Shown here piece by piece: positions 10,442 to 20,520 of a stretch of 51,075 bases of DNA (within the stretch, counting starts at the first letter, position 1; each line of letters starts with the position of its first letter). The notes beneath the pieces were generated by a model. The model was not told where the DNA came from and did no database searches. It saw only the letters and a list, made by a program, of their open reading frames with translations. The stretch comes from Candidatus Methanomethylicaceae archaeon. GTDB lineage: Archaea > Thermoproteota > Methanomethylicia > Methanomethylicales > Methanomethylicaceae. The position numbers and the translations under genes were made by a program. Location of the stretch: assembly GCA_025057955.1 (NCBI GenBank), contig JANXER010000009.1:1-51075 (forward strand), in the 5' to 3' direction.

Positions 10442-10945
10442 CTATTCGAAAACTATGTGAACTACTTCTCCAGCCAACTTCTTTACAATTTCCTCAATTA
10501 ATCCTGCATCCATGGGTATTTTCTTCCTATCGATTTTAGGGATTCTTATTATGCTCTCCCAACTTCCATCAGGAAGCCATACGGTATTAGCACCAATAAC
10601 TCTTGCTGGATATACGAGTTGCTCAAGGAGGCGTTTTATGCTGGAGGTCTTCTCTATTATTCTTATATTTCTCTTCTTATCCATGCTCATTTGCTTCCCT
10701 ATTCTGTTCAATAATGCTCTACTCACCTTACCTCCACAGTTAATCATAACTATAAGCATTTCACCAGTGTCTATAGTCTTTTGAAGAACACAATCCTTTA
10801 TTTGAGGATTCTTTGACTCATATTCAAGGAACCATTTTGTTACTTCCACGTCATCATGAGTTATTTCACCTTTCTCTAATTTCTCCTGACACTTTGGGCA
10901 GAGTATTCCACTTTTTGCACAGAACGAACATACTGGGGTCTTCAA
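10442..10945 (-). CDS. NusA-like KH-domain protein with N-terminal zinc motif
   Basis: CSFC...CPKC at N-terminus; KH-like region ending GEVVHIVFE; located next to aspS. Confidence 0.62.
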   Translation of the reverse strand: MKTPVCSFCAKSGILCPKCQEKLEKGEITHDDVEVTKWFLEYESKNPQIKDCVLQKTIDTGEMLIVMINCGGKVSRALLNRIGKQMSMDKKRNIRIIEKTSSIKRLLEQLVYPARVIGANTVWLPDGSWESIIRIPKIDRKKIPMDAGLIEEIVKKLAGEVVHIVFE

Positions 10946-10957
10946 GACCCTCCCGTC

Positions 10958-11227
10958 CTATTTCATTTTGGCTAAAACGATGCTTATTGAGCTTATCCTC
11001 CTCACATTATCATTGAGCTTTATCTCATCAGTTCCTATGTTTATATCCTTTATTGTAATATCTGTCATGAATTTCTTTCTAACTATTTCAACAACATCCA
11101 CAGCCTTACTAATAGATCTTCCCCTTGCTTTAATTGTTACCTCTTTTGCTCCTTCATGAAAGGCCGTGAGGCATGCTAATACGTAGTTCATTTGTGATTT
11201 CTTGCCAACAAGTATTTCATTGAACAC
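10958..11227 (-). CDS. albA: DNA/RNA-binding protein Alba
   Basis: VGKKSQMNYVLACLTAFHEGAKEVTIKARGRSISKAVDVVEIVR. Confidence 0.96.
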   Translation of the reverse strand: MFNEILVGKKSQMNYVLACLTAFHEGAKEVTIKARGRSISKAVDVVEIVRKKFMTDITIKDINIGTDEIKLNDNVRRISSISIVLAKMK

Positions 11228-11299
11228 AAGCTTTCCCCCAAATAAGTCAATCTTGAAAAGTAATGCTTTAATAAATACATTTTGGTTGGACTAAGCTTT

Positions 11300-11312
11300 A
11301 TATATAAATATC
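11300..11312 (+). promoter_or_regulatory. TATA-like box for the Lrp-family gene
   Basis: ctttatatataaat between the divergent alba and Lrp genes. Confidence 0.5.
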
Positions 11313-11342
11313 AACTTTGTTTAAGTAAAATTGGGTGATAAT

Positions 11343-11810
11343 TTGTTTATCAGAACTAACATAACAGATAGGAGATTACAAATACTTAGATTATTATTCA
11401 CTATGAGTGAAGGGACAACAGTATTCACAATAAAGAAAACTCAAACAGAATTAGCTAAAGAACTCAAAATAAGCAGACAAGCATTGAACATTCATTTGAG
11501 AAAACTAAAGGAAGAGGGATTAATTAGAACTGGAAGAGGATTTATAGATATAACAAAGGATGCTCTTCAACTTCTTGGCATAGGAACTTCAGAGGCTTTT
11601 GTTTTTCTCAAGGTATTGCCTAAGAGAAGGGAAGAGGTCTACAATAGGGTTAAGGAACTTCCATGCCTAAAGCTCTATAGAGTGACTGGAGAAATTGATT
11701 TGATTGCCGTAGTGCCTCAAGCTCATCTGAATATCTTCTTAGAAAGGGTAGCATCTATAGAAGGTGTGGAGAGAACTTCTTCACATATTATAATCTCAAC
11801 ATTAAAGTAG
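11343..11810 (+). CDS. Lrp/AsnC-type transcriptional regulator (HTH plus RAM-like ligand domain)
   Basis: HTH QTELAKELKISRQALNIHLRKLKEEG; C-terminal RAM-like domain; in-frame TTG start preceded by GGTGAT. Confidence 0.78.
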   Translation: MFIRTNITDRRLQILRLLFTMSEGTTVFTIKKTQTELAKELKISRQALNIHLRKLKEEGLIRTGRGFIDITKDALQLLGIGTSEAFVFLKVLPKRREEVYNRVKELPCLKLYRVTGEIDLIAVVPQAHLNIFLERVASIEGVERTSSHIIISTLK

Positions 11811-11862
11811 TAAAATTTATTAACCATTAGTTCGCTTGTGTGATAAAAAAAGGTGAAAATTC

Positions 11863-12024
11863 ATGCCAATACAAGATCCTGAGAAACTTAGAATTGCTCA
11901 GCAGCATTTGCTCTATGTTAAGATATGTAGGAAGTGTGGAGCAAGAAATCCAATGTCAGCAGAAAAATGCAGAAGATGTAGAAGTAAAGAACTTCGTCCA
12001 AAAAGAAGAGAATTGAAACGCTAA
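11863..12024 (+). CDS. rpl40e: ribosomal protein L40e (missed by ORF track)
   Basis: MPIQDPEKLRIAQQHLLYVKICRKCGARNPMSAEKCRRCRSKELRPKRRELKR*; GGTGA upstream. Confidence 0.96.
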   Translation: MPIQDPEKLRIAQQHLLYVKICRKCGARNPMSAEKCRRCRSKELRPKRRELKR

Positions 12025-12055
12025 GTTTTTCTGAGATTCTTATATTATGTAATAT

Positions 12056-12146
12056 GGGCCCGTAGTCTAGTCTGGTTAGGACACCTCTGAGGCCTAAGGT
12101 CGCCCTCACACGGCGGAGGTCCGGGGTTCGAGTCCCCGCGGGCCCA
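12056..12146 (+). tRNA. trnV-CAC: tRNA-Val(CAC) containing a 16-nt noncanonical intron (12083-12098, position 25/26)
   Basis: Acceptor GGGCCCG/CGGGCCC, D-stem GTCT/GGAC, T-arm CGGGG-TTCGAGT-CCCCG, anticodon stem-loop TCGCC-CTCACAC-GGCGG formed only after removing ACCTCTGAGGCCTAAG. Confidence 0.93.
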
Positions 12147-12242
12147 TATTAGAACCATTGTAAATATAAAATCCAACCTGAAATTTTTCATAAGCTTACT
12201 CTAATTTATGGCTAACCCACAATATTATATATTCATAGTAAG

Positions 12243-12962
12243 TTGATAAGAATAAGTGGGGGATTTGATTTGGAATATGAAATAAAATTCAGACCATCAT
12301 ATTCTATGCTTGTGGTTAGATTAAATCCAGGAGAGGCAATTATTGGAGAGGCGGGAGCCATGACCTATATGACTCCAAATATAGCTGTTAGAACTAAAGC
12401 CAGGGAGGGAATTCTTGGATCAATAGGTCTAAAAATTTTAGGAGGGCAATCCTTCTGGATTAATGAGTATACAGCAGTAAATGGTTCAGGAGAAATTGGA
12501 CTTGTCTCAGCTCCACTAGGAGATATTGAGCGCCTTACTCTATCTGAAGATAAGGGCTATATAATTAGAAGAGAATCTTATATAGCTTCTTCACCATCCA
12601 TAGATCTTGATATAAGATGGGAAGGATTTACTAAGGGATTATTTGGACAAGGCCTCTTTATGATTAAGGCTAAGGGAAAAGGTGATTTGTTTATAAATAC
12701 TTTCGGAGCTATAGATAGACATTTATTGAAGGAAGGAGAGACGCTAATAGTGGATAACTTCCATCTTGTTGCCTTCAGTAGCACTTGTAATTATAGAGTT
12801 GAGAAATTTGGCGGATTAAAAGAGACTTTGCTGAGTGGAGAGGGGTTGGTAGTAAGAATTGAAGGACCAGGAGAAGTATTAATTCAAACAAAGAGCATAA
12901 GGGAATTTATTGAATGGCTTTGGAGCTTCATAGAGCCCATGATCAGATCAAGAGCTCGATGA
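12243..12962 (+). CDS. AIM24/TIGR00266 family protein
   Basis: PSYSMLVVRLNPGEAIIGEAGAMTYMTPNI signature. Confidence 0.82.
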   Translation: MIRISGGFDLEYEIKFRPSYSMLVVRLNPGEAIIGEAGAMTYMTPNIAVRTKAREGILGSIGLKILGGQSFWINEYTAVNGSGEIGLVSAPLGDIERLTLSEDKGYIIRRESYIASSPSIDLDIRWEGFTKGLFGQGLFMIKAKGKGDLFINTFGAIDRHLLKEGETLIVDNFHLVAFSSTCNYRVEKFGGLKETLLSGEGLVVRIEGPGEVLIQTKSIREFIEWLWSFIEPMIRSRAR

Positions 12963-12963
12963 T

Positions 12964-13626
12964 TCATATCAATATTTCCGAGAGATCATATACCTTTATG
13001 TTTAATTTTTTAATGATGTAACCTGCAAAATCAAATATTCTTTTTGCTTTTTCTATAATAATAGAATCGCTTGTAGCAACAATTCCATCAGAGGATATAA
13101 GTTCATAATCAGGAGATTGAACAGTCTTAGCTTCTCCTTCAATATTAATTTCATTTAGAAGTTTTCTTACGATTGCTGCAATCTCACCGCTTCTGCTTAT
13201 TTGTTGTTCAAAAAAGAATATAACATTTTCAGGCTTAAGCTGAGAAATGAAAGAGATTATTAGTCTTAAATTTGTAAGTATATCTTCATGTTTTATAGCT
13301 CCATGAATCTCAGATAAATCTCTAACAATTCCATCATCACAAAGATATACTGGCTGTCCCTTAATAGCACTTATTACTGTCCAAAGAATATTGAAACCAT
13401 CAATTAGAAGCACATTATTTTCTATATGCTCAGGATTTACAAGTTTGGATTTATGAATAATGGATATAGATTCAGGATAAACAGCTCTATATAGCAATAA
13501 GCGCTGTTCCTTATTGAGAAGATATTTATCACCTACAAACCTTATGGAGGCAGATCTATCATAACCTCTGCTCAATAGAAATCGAAGATCTTCTACAGCC
13601 TCCTTCTTTACTTTTAATGGCCTCAT
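12964..13626 (-). CDS. DUF434 family protein
   Basis: LLSRGYDRSASIRFVGDKYLLNKEQRLLLYRAVY; DGFNILWTVISAI. Confidence 0.72.
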   Translation of the reverse strand: MRPLKVKKEAVEDLRFLLSRGYDRSASIRFVGDKYLLNKEQRLLLYRAVYPESISIIHKSKLVNPEHIENNVLLIDGFNILWTVISAIKGQPVYLCDDGIVRDLSEIHGAIKHEDILTNLRLIISFISQLKPENVIFFFEQQISRSGEIAAIVRKLLNEINIEGEAKTVQSPDYELISSDGIVATSDSIIIEKAKRIFDFAGYIIKKLNIKVYDLSEILI

Positions 13627-16484
13627 TCTATATAAATTGCAGGTCTTAATGGTATAGCTTGCTCTGCTTTATTCTTTGGATCATACTCTGCTAAATCTGC
13701 TGATATTATTTTAACCTCACACTTGAAATAGTTCTCAAGAAAAGCTCTATTATTGTTTAAAGTTTCTATTTCATTTAAAGGTCCAATGGAGAGAATTTGC
13801 TTTCTTCGATCTTTTGGCATGGTTATTATTAATTGAGATATGGAATTGAGGAATTTAGCGGCCATTGATCCCTTTGATCTTATCTCTTGATCCTTCATTG
13901 CCTCTCTAAGAAGCATTTTCACATCCACACCTTCCTCTAACAATTGAATCATCTTAATATATGCATTCCATTTCCAATTTGGAGCCACATAGTAATATAT
14001 TCTAGAGGGGGAAATTCCAGTAACTTTAATTATTTCTGAGGAATCTTCTATTACACTCTTTATGAATCCCTCTATTGCCTCAGCCTTATCATCCACAAGA
14101 GATTCATCTAAAGTTGGCCAAGATTCCATAGAAATGAAACTCTTATGCCCATAGGCTTCCCACAACTCCTCACAAAGATGAGGGGCAAATGGTGCAAGAA
14201 GCTTTATTGCCACTTCCATAGTATATTTCACCACACTTTTAGCATTATCAGAGTTCTTTCTCTTCAAATACCATTGTAAATCCTGCATAAGTATGAATAA
14301 TACTAAGTGAATAGCCTCTCTAACTCTCAAAGACTCCATGGCTAAGGTTACTTGAGATATTAGACGCTGAACTCTGCTGAGCATCCATCTATCTACTTGA
14401 TCTAAATAATTCTTATCTATTGGAGGAGCTTTTGAATACTCAAGTGCAAAATTATAGAATTCCTGCAGTTTAGACTTTATTGATCTTGCTAGAGAGTCGC
14501 TAAAATCTGCATCTTGTAAAAGTTCAGAGGAGGATAATATAGCGACTCTTAGCGTATCTGCACCATAGGTTCTTAATGCTTTTCTTAGAGGTATTATATT
14601 GCCCAGAGACTTCGACATTTTCCTTCCTTCCATTAGCACACTTCCATTTACCACTATTTGTTTTGGCCATAACTCCTTTGGGAATATTGCTACATGATTG
14701 AAAATAAAGAAGGTAAGATGATTTGGAACAAGATCTCTACCAGAGTGACGACTGTCTAATGGATAGAAATAAAGAAACTCTTTCCTCATTTTTTCCAAGG
14801 TTTCCTTGTTTAAGGAGGATGGATTACCCTTGCCTAAAAATACATAGTCAAATACTTCAGGAGTAAGTAATGAGGCTTCAATTTTTTCCTCGTTTATTAT
14901 TCTAGCGATAGTATAGTAAGCCATATAAATTGTTGAATCTGAGAGGCTTTCTATTATCCAATTTCTATCCCAAGGAAGGGGAGTACCAAGTCCAGCTCTT
15001 CTAGCACAAGCTTTTTCCCTCAGCCAATCTATGATATTTTCGAACTCTTTTCTCATTTCATCGGGAATTATATTCATTTGTGATAGACATTCTCTTGCTA
15101 AATCTTTCCATTCTCTATTTCCATAATTTATGAACCATTGATCTCCAAGGACATTTACAATTATCTTAGAACCACATCTACAATATATTGGACCATTTAT
15201 CACTTCATAGAATTTAAAAGCCTTGTTGCTTTCTAATAAATGCCTCTTAATCTCTTCCCTCGCTCTATTAACTAACATTCCAGCATATTCACCAGTATTT
15301 GGAAGCATTTCACCATTATTGAATTCTTTCAAGTAAAGTTCTTTTGTAGCCTCTTCAGCTTTAGGATCCATTTGATTTTTTACTCCTAATTTTTCTATAA
15401 TTTCTTGTGCAGGTATTCTTGAGAGTTCAGGTGTTCGAATTATAGTTATTGGAGTGAGACTTGATAATATGCTTGAGTCCAATCCATATTTTTTGAGGGA
15501 TTCTGAATGGCTTTGAAGATCTCTTATGGCAAGAAAATCATAAGGAGCATGTGCTGGTACTGACATAACTACGCCAGTAGCATTGTTTGGATCGACAAAT
15601 TCCGCTGGAAGTATGGGGACTTTCCTTCCATCCATTGGATTTATAACATATTTTCCAATTAGAGAAGATCCTTTGATTTTTTTAATTAATACAACATTGG
15701 AAAATTGATGTTTAAGCTTTTCAATAGAGCTTTCGCTAACTATTACTTTCTCTCCATTGATAAGAACTTCAGCATATTCTACTTCAGGATTAATCCATAT
15801 ATTCGTTACACCAAAAATTGTTTCAGGTCTAAGTGTGGCTGCGGGAAGATATTTATCCTCAAATATGAACTTTATGGATATGAATTCTCCTATCTCTGGT
15901 TCAGCATCTCCCTTAGTATCATGTTGTCCAACTGGATTTTTACAGGAGGGGCACCAACCTATTGGATGAGATCCCTTGGTTATGTAATTTTTCTCTCTTA
16001 ATTTATAAAATTGCCATTCTATGAACTTATTATAAGCAGGATCTATTGTAGTAAACTCTCTCCTCCAATCTATTGAATATCCCATCTCTTGCATTCCCAA
16101 CTTCAAATCTTCATGAAAGTACTTTGCAATGCTTATTGGGGAAGTAAAGGTGGTGATTACTTCCTCAGGAACGCCTAAACTCTTGAATTGTTCTATTAGT
16201 TCTTTGTCACCGGATTGTAGTCTCTTGCTTTGAGCGAGAATAGGAGTACCAGTATAGTGAAAAGCCATGGGAAATAATACATTGTAACCTCTCATTCTCT
16301 TATAACGAGCATAGACATCTGTTAAAGTATACGTCCTCGCATGACCTATATGTTGAGGCATATTTGGATAGGGATATGCTACAGTCAAGTAAAACTTAGG
16401 TTTTGATTCCTCAGGATTAGCTTCAAATATACGAGCTTCTTTCCACTTTTTCTGCCATTTCTCCTCTATAGCTCTAAAGTCCAA
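13623..16484 (-). CDS. leuS: leucyl-tRNA synthetase
   Basis: HIGHARTYTLTDVYARYKRMRGYNVLFPMAFH; EGRKMSKSLGN. Confidence 0.97.
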   Translation of the reverse strand: MDFRAIEEKWQKKWKEARIFEANPEESKPKFYLTVAYPYPNMPQHIGHARTYTLTDVYARYKRMRGYNVLFPMAFHYTGTPILAQSKRLQSGDKELIEQFKSLGVPEEVITTFTSPISIAKYFHEDLKLGMQEMGYSIDWRREFTTIDPAYNKFIEWQFYKLREKNYITKGSHPIGWCPSCKNPVGQHDTKGDAEPEIGEFISIKFIFEDKYLPAATLRPETIFGVTNIWINPEVEYAEVLINGEKVIVSESSIEKLKHQFSNVVLIKKIKGSSLIGKYVINPMDGRKVPILPAEFVDPNNATGVVMSVPAHAPYDFLAIRDLQSHSESLKKYGLDSSILSSLTPITIIRTPELSRIPAQEIIEKLGVKNQMDPKAEEATKELYLKEFNNGEMLPNTGEYAGMLVNRAREEIKRHLLESNKAFKFYEVINGPIYCRCGSKIIVNVLGDQWFINYGNREWKDLARECLSQMNIIPDEMRKEFENIIDWLREKACARRAGLGTPLPWDRNWIIESLSDSTIYMAYYTIARIINEEKIEASLLTPEVFDYVFLGKGNPSSLNKETLEKMRKEFLYFYPLDSRHSGRDLVPNHLTFFIFNHVAIFPKELWPKQIVVNGSVLMEGRKMSKSLGNIIPLRKALRTYGADTLRVAILSSSELLQDADFSDSLARSIKSKLQEFYNFALEYSKAPPIDKNYLDQVDRWMLSRVQRLISQVTLAMESLRVREAIHLVLFILMQDLQWYLKRKNSDNAKSVVKYTMEVAIKLLAPFAPHLCEELWEAYGHKSFISMESWPTLDESLVDDKAEAIEGFIKSVIEDSSEIIKVTGISPSRIYYYVAPNWKWNAYIKMIQLLEEGVDVKMLLREAMKDQEIRSKGSMAAKFLNSISQLIITMPKDRRKQILSIGPLNEIETLNNNRAFLENYFKCEVKIISADLAEYDPKNKAEQAIPLRPAIYIE

Positions 16485-19227
16485 TCATATCACCTATTTG
16501 TTTTTTTAAATTTTGAATATTAGCTTCAAATTCTGAAATATGAGAAATTGGTATTTTTCCTTGACCTATATCTGGTCTACCTCCCCCCTTACCACCAATA
16601 CCAGCTACAAGAGAGGCAATAATTCTTCCAGCATTCAATCCCCTCTTAATAGCATCCTCCCCACACATAACCACTACATATCCATCAGTCTTAGAAACGA
16701 AAACAACTAAGGAAAGTTTATCTTTCCTCACTATATAAGATGCAATAGCCAATATATCCTCATTAAGGAGATCCTCAAATTTTTCAAAGAAAAATTTAAT
16801 TCCATTTATAGTTTCAGATTTGAGGTTAGAGTAGATTATAGCAGCTAATTTTCCTCTGAGATCCTCCGTTATTTTCCTATAATCCGAGAGCTCCTTTATG
16901 AGCTTACTTACTGCCACCTCAAGATGCTCCATTGGAGCATTGAGGGCTTTGGAGATCCTCTGTATCATATCTTCTTGGGAATGAATATATTTTATTGCTT
17001 GTTCTCCTGCTACAAATTCCAATCTTTCAACTCCATCTTGAATACGTTCAGAGCGTATTATCTTTACAATCCCTATTTCTCCAGTATTAGAGCAATGTAT
17101 ACCCCCACATGCCTCCACATCCCATCCCTCTATCTCCACAATTCTTATTCTTCTTCCTGGAACTACTCCTCCTTGATAAAGCATCATACCAAATTTTTCC
17201 TCTGCTTTATTTCTATCCTCGAAGTAAGTTCTTATAGGTCTACATTCCTGTATTACTCTATTTGCTAGAACTTCTATTTCCCTAAGCTGAGATGAATTTA
17301 TTTTTTCAAAGTGGGTTATATCCAAACGGCTTCTATCAACATCTTTTTGTGCTCCATGTTGCCATACGTGATTTCCTAAAACTCTTCTAGCAGCTCCTAT
17401 TAAGATATGAGTGGAAGAGTGATGCTTCGAGAGGCTAATCCTTCTGTTCAAATCTATTATACATTCAACTTCACTTCCAACATCTATTGATTGATCATTC
17501 TCAATATAATGAACTACTATCCCTTGAGACTTTTTCACATTATTAACTTTGATTTCCTTACCATTAGCCACAATTATACCTATATCGCTTGGTTGTCCTC
17601 CACCCTCTGGATAAAATATAGTTCTATCTAAAACAATTCTTTTACCATCTGAATAAAGAACCTTTGCTTTAATTCGTCTAGCTCTTGGATCAGTATAGTA
17701 TACGAGCTCAGTCTCAGGAAGATTAGGCATATCTTGTAGTATATCTTCTTCCATTTTAGATGGTTGAGAAGATTGATGTAAAGATGCAATCATAGCATCA
17801 AAAGCCGCAGGAATCTCCACTCTTACACCCTGAGGTTCAGCAATCTCCTTCACAATCTCTGGTGGAACTCCATGAGAGTCGTAAAGTTGTAAAAGAGTCT
17901 CTGTTGGAATATTAGAGCTCTTTCTTATTTTCTCATCTTTTAAAATTTTCATTATCAAACTTTTTCCTTGCTCCATGGTTTTGGTATATCTTTCCATCTC
18001 AAGATCGGCTACCCTTAATATATAGTCCATATTCTCTACAAGTTCCGGAAATTGATTTTTCCAATGATCAATTTGCATGGATAGAAGCTCTGAAATAGGC
18101 ACATATACCTTTAGAATATCCATTAAACGTTTGATACGTCTAATTAAGAATCTAGCAAAATATCCTGCTTGAACATTCGAAGGAACAAGCCCATCACCTA
18201 GCATAAAAATTAAAGCTTTTGTATGATCCATTATAGCCATTATAGATTCCACTGGCCTCAGAAATAATTCTAATGATGGAATATCCATTCCTACAGCCTC
18301 TGAAACTTTTCTCTTGAATAAATTTATGGATGCATCATCACTTACATCGATAATTCCACTCAGTTTAACAACCTCACTCAATATTTTTGAGTCTGGTTCA
18401 TTAAAACCAAATATTTTGAAGAAACCCTTGTATAGACTATCATAAGCTGCTTCAAAGGCTGTTGGAGTTCCCTTAGAAATCCAAGTAAAACGCTCTAGAC
18501 CATATCCTGTATCAACGATCCTAAGTGGAAGTTCTCTATAAGAATTACCAACCTTCCTATATTGCATAAAAACTAGAGTGGAAATCTCCAATCCGCGTAC
18601 TACACCCTCTACATCTGGTCCTGCGTCTCCTCCTCCTTCCCACCAATGCTCAATGTAAGTTATTTCATCCTCGGGTATTCCAAGATCCTTTGTTAGAAAT
18701 TCATGATGATATGCTACAGTTTCTTCCTTCCAATATACCTCTCTATCCTTTGAAGAGAATGCATGATGTCCCATCATTTCAAATATTGTTAAGTGTCTTC
18801 CCCCAGTTCTTCCTACATTTCCTATATCAGTCATCCTTATGGAGGGTTGAGAGATCACAAGTGGATTATAAGGAGGAGGGACTTCACCGCTTGTTACATG
18901 TGGTTGAAAACAAGCTATAGAAGCTATTGTAAAGAAGATATCGTCCCTCCATCTTGCTACTACTGGATAGCGCTTAATTCTTGTATGTCCTCTCTTCTCA
19001 AAGAAAGAGAGAAATGCTTCACGCATCTCCCAAATATGATAACTCCTCTTTGTTGGAGGATTATTTATGAAGGTATATGGGGTACAAGGAGATTCTCCAC
19101 AAACTTCACGATTCGGATTAACTGTCCAAAAGTGTCTCTTACAAACCCTACATTCTTTTCTAGTGAAACCATTCTCCAGAAAAAATCTCAATCTATATGC
19201 TTCAGGTCCTACTATCAAATCTACCAT
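16474..19227 (-). CDS. alaS: alanyl-tRNA synthetase
   Basis: HHSSTHILIGAARRVLG, EACGGIHCSNTGEIG. Confidence 0.97.
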   Translation of the reverse strand: MVDLIVGPEAYRLRFFLENGFTRKECRVCKRHFWTVNPNREVCGESPCTPYTFINNPPTKRSYHIWEMREAFLSFFEKRGHTRIKRYPVVARWRDDIFFTIASIACFQPHVTSGEVPPPYNPLVISQPSIRMTDIGNVGRTGGRHLTIFEMMGHHAFSSKDREVYWKEETVAYHHEFLTKDLGIPEDEITYIEHWWEGGGDAGPDVEGVVRGLEISTLVFMQYRKVGNSYRELPLRIVDTGYGLERFTWISKGTPTAFEAAYDSLYKGFFKIFGFNEPDSKILSEVVKLSGIIDVSDDASINLFKRKVSEAVGMDIPSLELFLRPVESIMAIMDHTKALIFMLGDGLVPSNVQAGYFARFLIRRIKRLMDILKVYVPISELLSMQIDHWKNQFPELVENMDYILRVADLEMERYTKTMEQGKSLIMKILKDEKIRKSSNIPTETLLQLYDSHGVPPEIVKEIAEPQGVRVEIPAAFDAMIASLHQSSQPSKMEEDILQDMPNLPETELVYYTDPRARRIKAKVLYSDGKRIVLDRTIFYPEGGGQPSDIGIIVANGKEIKVNNVKKSQGIVVHYIENDQSIDVGSEVECIIDLNRRISLSKHHSSTHILIGAARRVLGNHVWQHGAQKDVDRSRLDITHFEKINSSQLREIEVLANRVIQECRPIRTYFEDRNKAEEKFGMMLYQGGVVPGRRIRIVEIEGWDVEACGGIHCSNTGEIGIVKIIRSERIQDGVERLEFVAGEQAIKYIHSQEDMIQRISKALNAPMEHLEVAVSKLIKELSDYRKITEDLRGKLAAIIYSNLKSETINGIKFFFEKFEDLLNEDILAIASYIVRKDKLSLVVFVSKTDGYVVVMCGEDAIKRGLNAGRIIASLVAGIGGKGGGRPDIGQGKIPISHISEFEANIQNLKKQIGDMIGL

Positions 19228-19269
19228 CCCACAATTGAAATATATAAATGAGCAATATAAAGGGGATGG

Positions 19270-19593
19270 TTAGCCAAAGAGAGCACTTAACCCTTCCACA
19301 CTTTCCTCTTCCTTTTTCTCCTCCTCTTCCTTTGGTGCTTCCTTTTTCTCCTCAACAGCAGGTTGAGGCTGAACAGAAGCAGGTGCACTTACAGTGGGCA
19401 TTGAAATTGCTGATTTTATTACTTCATCAATGTTTATTTCACTCAATGCTGCAACAAGAGCCTTAACTCTGGCTTTATCAACGCTTATTCCTGACGCTGA
19501 GAGCACCTTAGTTAGATTCTCCTCATTTATTGGTTGCTTGGCACTATGGAGGAGGAGGCCAGCATATATGTACTCGATTTTAATCACCCCCAA
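19270..19593 (-). CDS. rpl12: ribosomal protein L12 (P1)
   Basis: [28 protein letters not shown]; acidic tail ending VEGLSALFG. Confidence 0.97.
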   Translation of the reverse strand: MGVIKIEYIYAGLLLHSAKQPINEENLTKVLSASGISVDKARVKALVAALSEINIDEVIKSAISMPTVSAPASVQPQPAVEEKKEAPKEEEEKKEEESVEGLSALFG

Positions 19594-19635
19594 TAGAGCG
19601 TTTATTAGGAAGGAAATTTATACTTAAATCCTTTG

Positions 19636-20520
19636 CTATTTTTCCTGAACTACTTCTGGATACTTCTTTGTAATCTCTTCGAATAATCTCCTTCCTCTTA
19701 ATATAGCGATTGTTACTGAATCCTTCAATATCTCAGGTATTGGAAGAGCAGAAACAATAGCAAGAGTTCTTGCTTCCATATAGGCCTTAGATATTAGAAG
19801 TGGTACTGTCTCTTTAGTTGGATAAGCTATATTAAAGGCAAGATTAATTGCATACTCCGTTGCGCTCTTTATTTCAGATTTATATTTATCCAAATCAATA
19901 GCCAATACTTCTCCAGGAATAACCGTTTCATCAAATGCCATTTTGAGCTTAAGACTAACCATAATTGGTTTTAGACCTAACTTCTTAAGTATATCAGCTA
20001 GATCGGCAGAGATTACATCCCCCTTCTTAGCTACTAAAGTGTCTTTTACAATCCAAATCGATCCCTCTTGAATTTTTGTTGGTATTTTTGCTGCACCAAA
20101 TTTGCTCAATATAGGACCTGGCTGTAGACCAGTATTTCCTGCGGGCACTATTATGTCCTCTGTTGCTATATCTCCTGGAGCTGCTTCTGAGGCAATCTTA
20201 TTTTTCTCCAAGAGGAGATATAGTGAAAACGGATTCATATTAGAGAAAATTAGTATATTTTGGCCAGAAAGATACTTGGAAATTTCTTCTCTATACCCAT
20301 TAAACTTTGGTACTCTTTCCATGGCCTTTTTAATAAGCGTATTTTTCGCCACATACACCTCAATAAGCCCTCTGAAGTTCTTTCTAATGCTCTGAATATG
20401 CTTAGCCTTCATACCATAGAGATTTCCTATAGCGAATGTGTGATATTTTTGAAATAAAAGTACAATTTTTTCAACAATAGATTTCTTAATTTCTAGAGAT
20501 GCTCTAGCCAATTTCCACAC
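19636..20520 (-). CDS. rpl10: ribosomal protein L10 (P0), no acidic C-terminal tail
   Basis: VEVYVAKNTLIKKAMERV-like core, PGPILSKFGAAKIPTKIQEGSIWI. Confidence 0.95.
   Translation of the reverse strand: MWKLARASLEIKKSIVEKIVLLFQKYHTFAIGNLYGMKAKHIQSIRKNFRGLIEVYVAKNTLIKKAMERVPKFNGYREEISKYLSGQNILIFSNMNPFSLYLLLEKNKIASEAAPGDIATEDIIVPAGNTGLQPGPILSKFGAAKIPTKIQEGSIWIVKDTLVAKKGDVISADLADILKKLGLKPIMVSLKLKMAFDETVIPGEVLAIDLDKYKSEIKSATEYAINLAFNIAYPTKETVPLLISKAYMEARTLAIVSALPIPEILKDSVTIAILRGRRLFEEITKKYPEVVQEK

Noticed and set aside
11918-12109. Minus-strand 63-aa ORF
   Set aside because: Runs antisense through L40e and the tRNA-Val gene.
12056-12146. Reading this tRNA as class II tRNA-Leu(GAG), because CTGAGGC occurs after the D arm
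   Set aside because: The stem around GAG does not form a 5-bp/7-nt arm, while the CAC arm plus intron removal gives a perfect class I tRNA with a 5-nt variable loop.
15705-16001. Plus-strand ORFs opposite leuS and, similarly, 16924-17268 and 18690-19273 opposite alaS
   Set aside because: Antisense to well-conserved synthetases, no family resemblance, no RBS.
19290-19380. Purine/pyrimidine-rich tract tccttttt/ctcctcc
   Set aside because: Just the Glu/Lys-rich acidic tail of L12.
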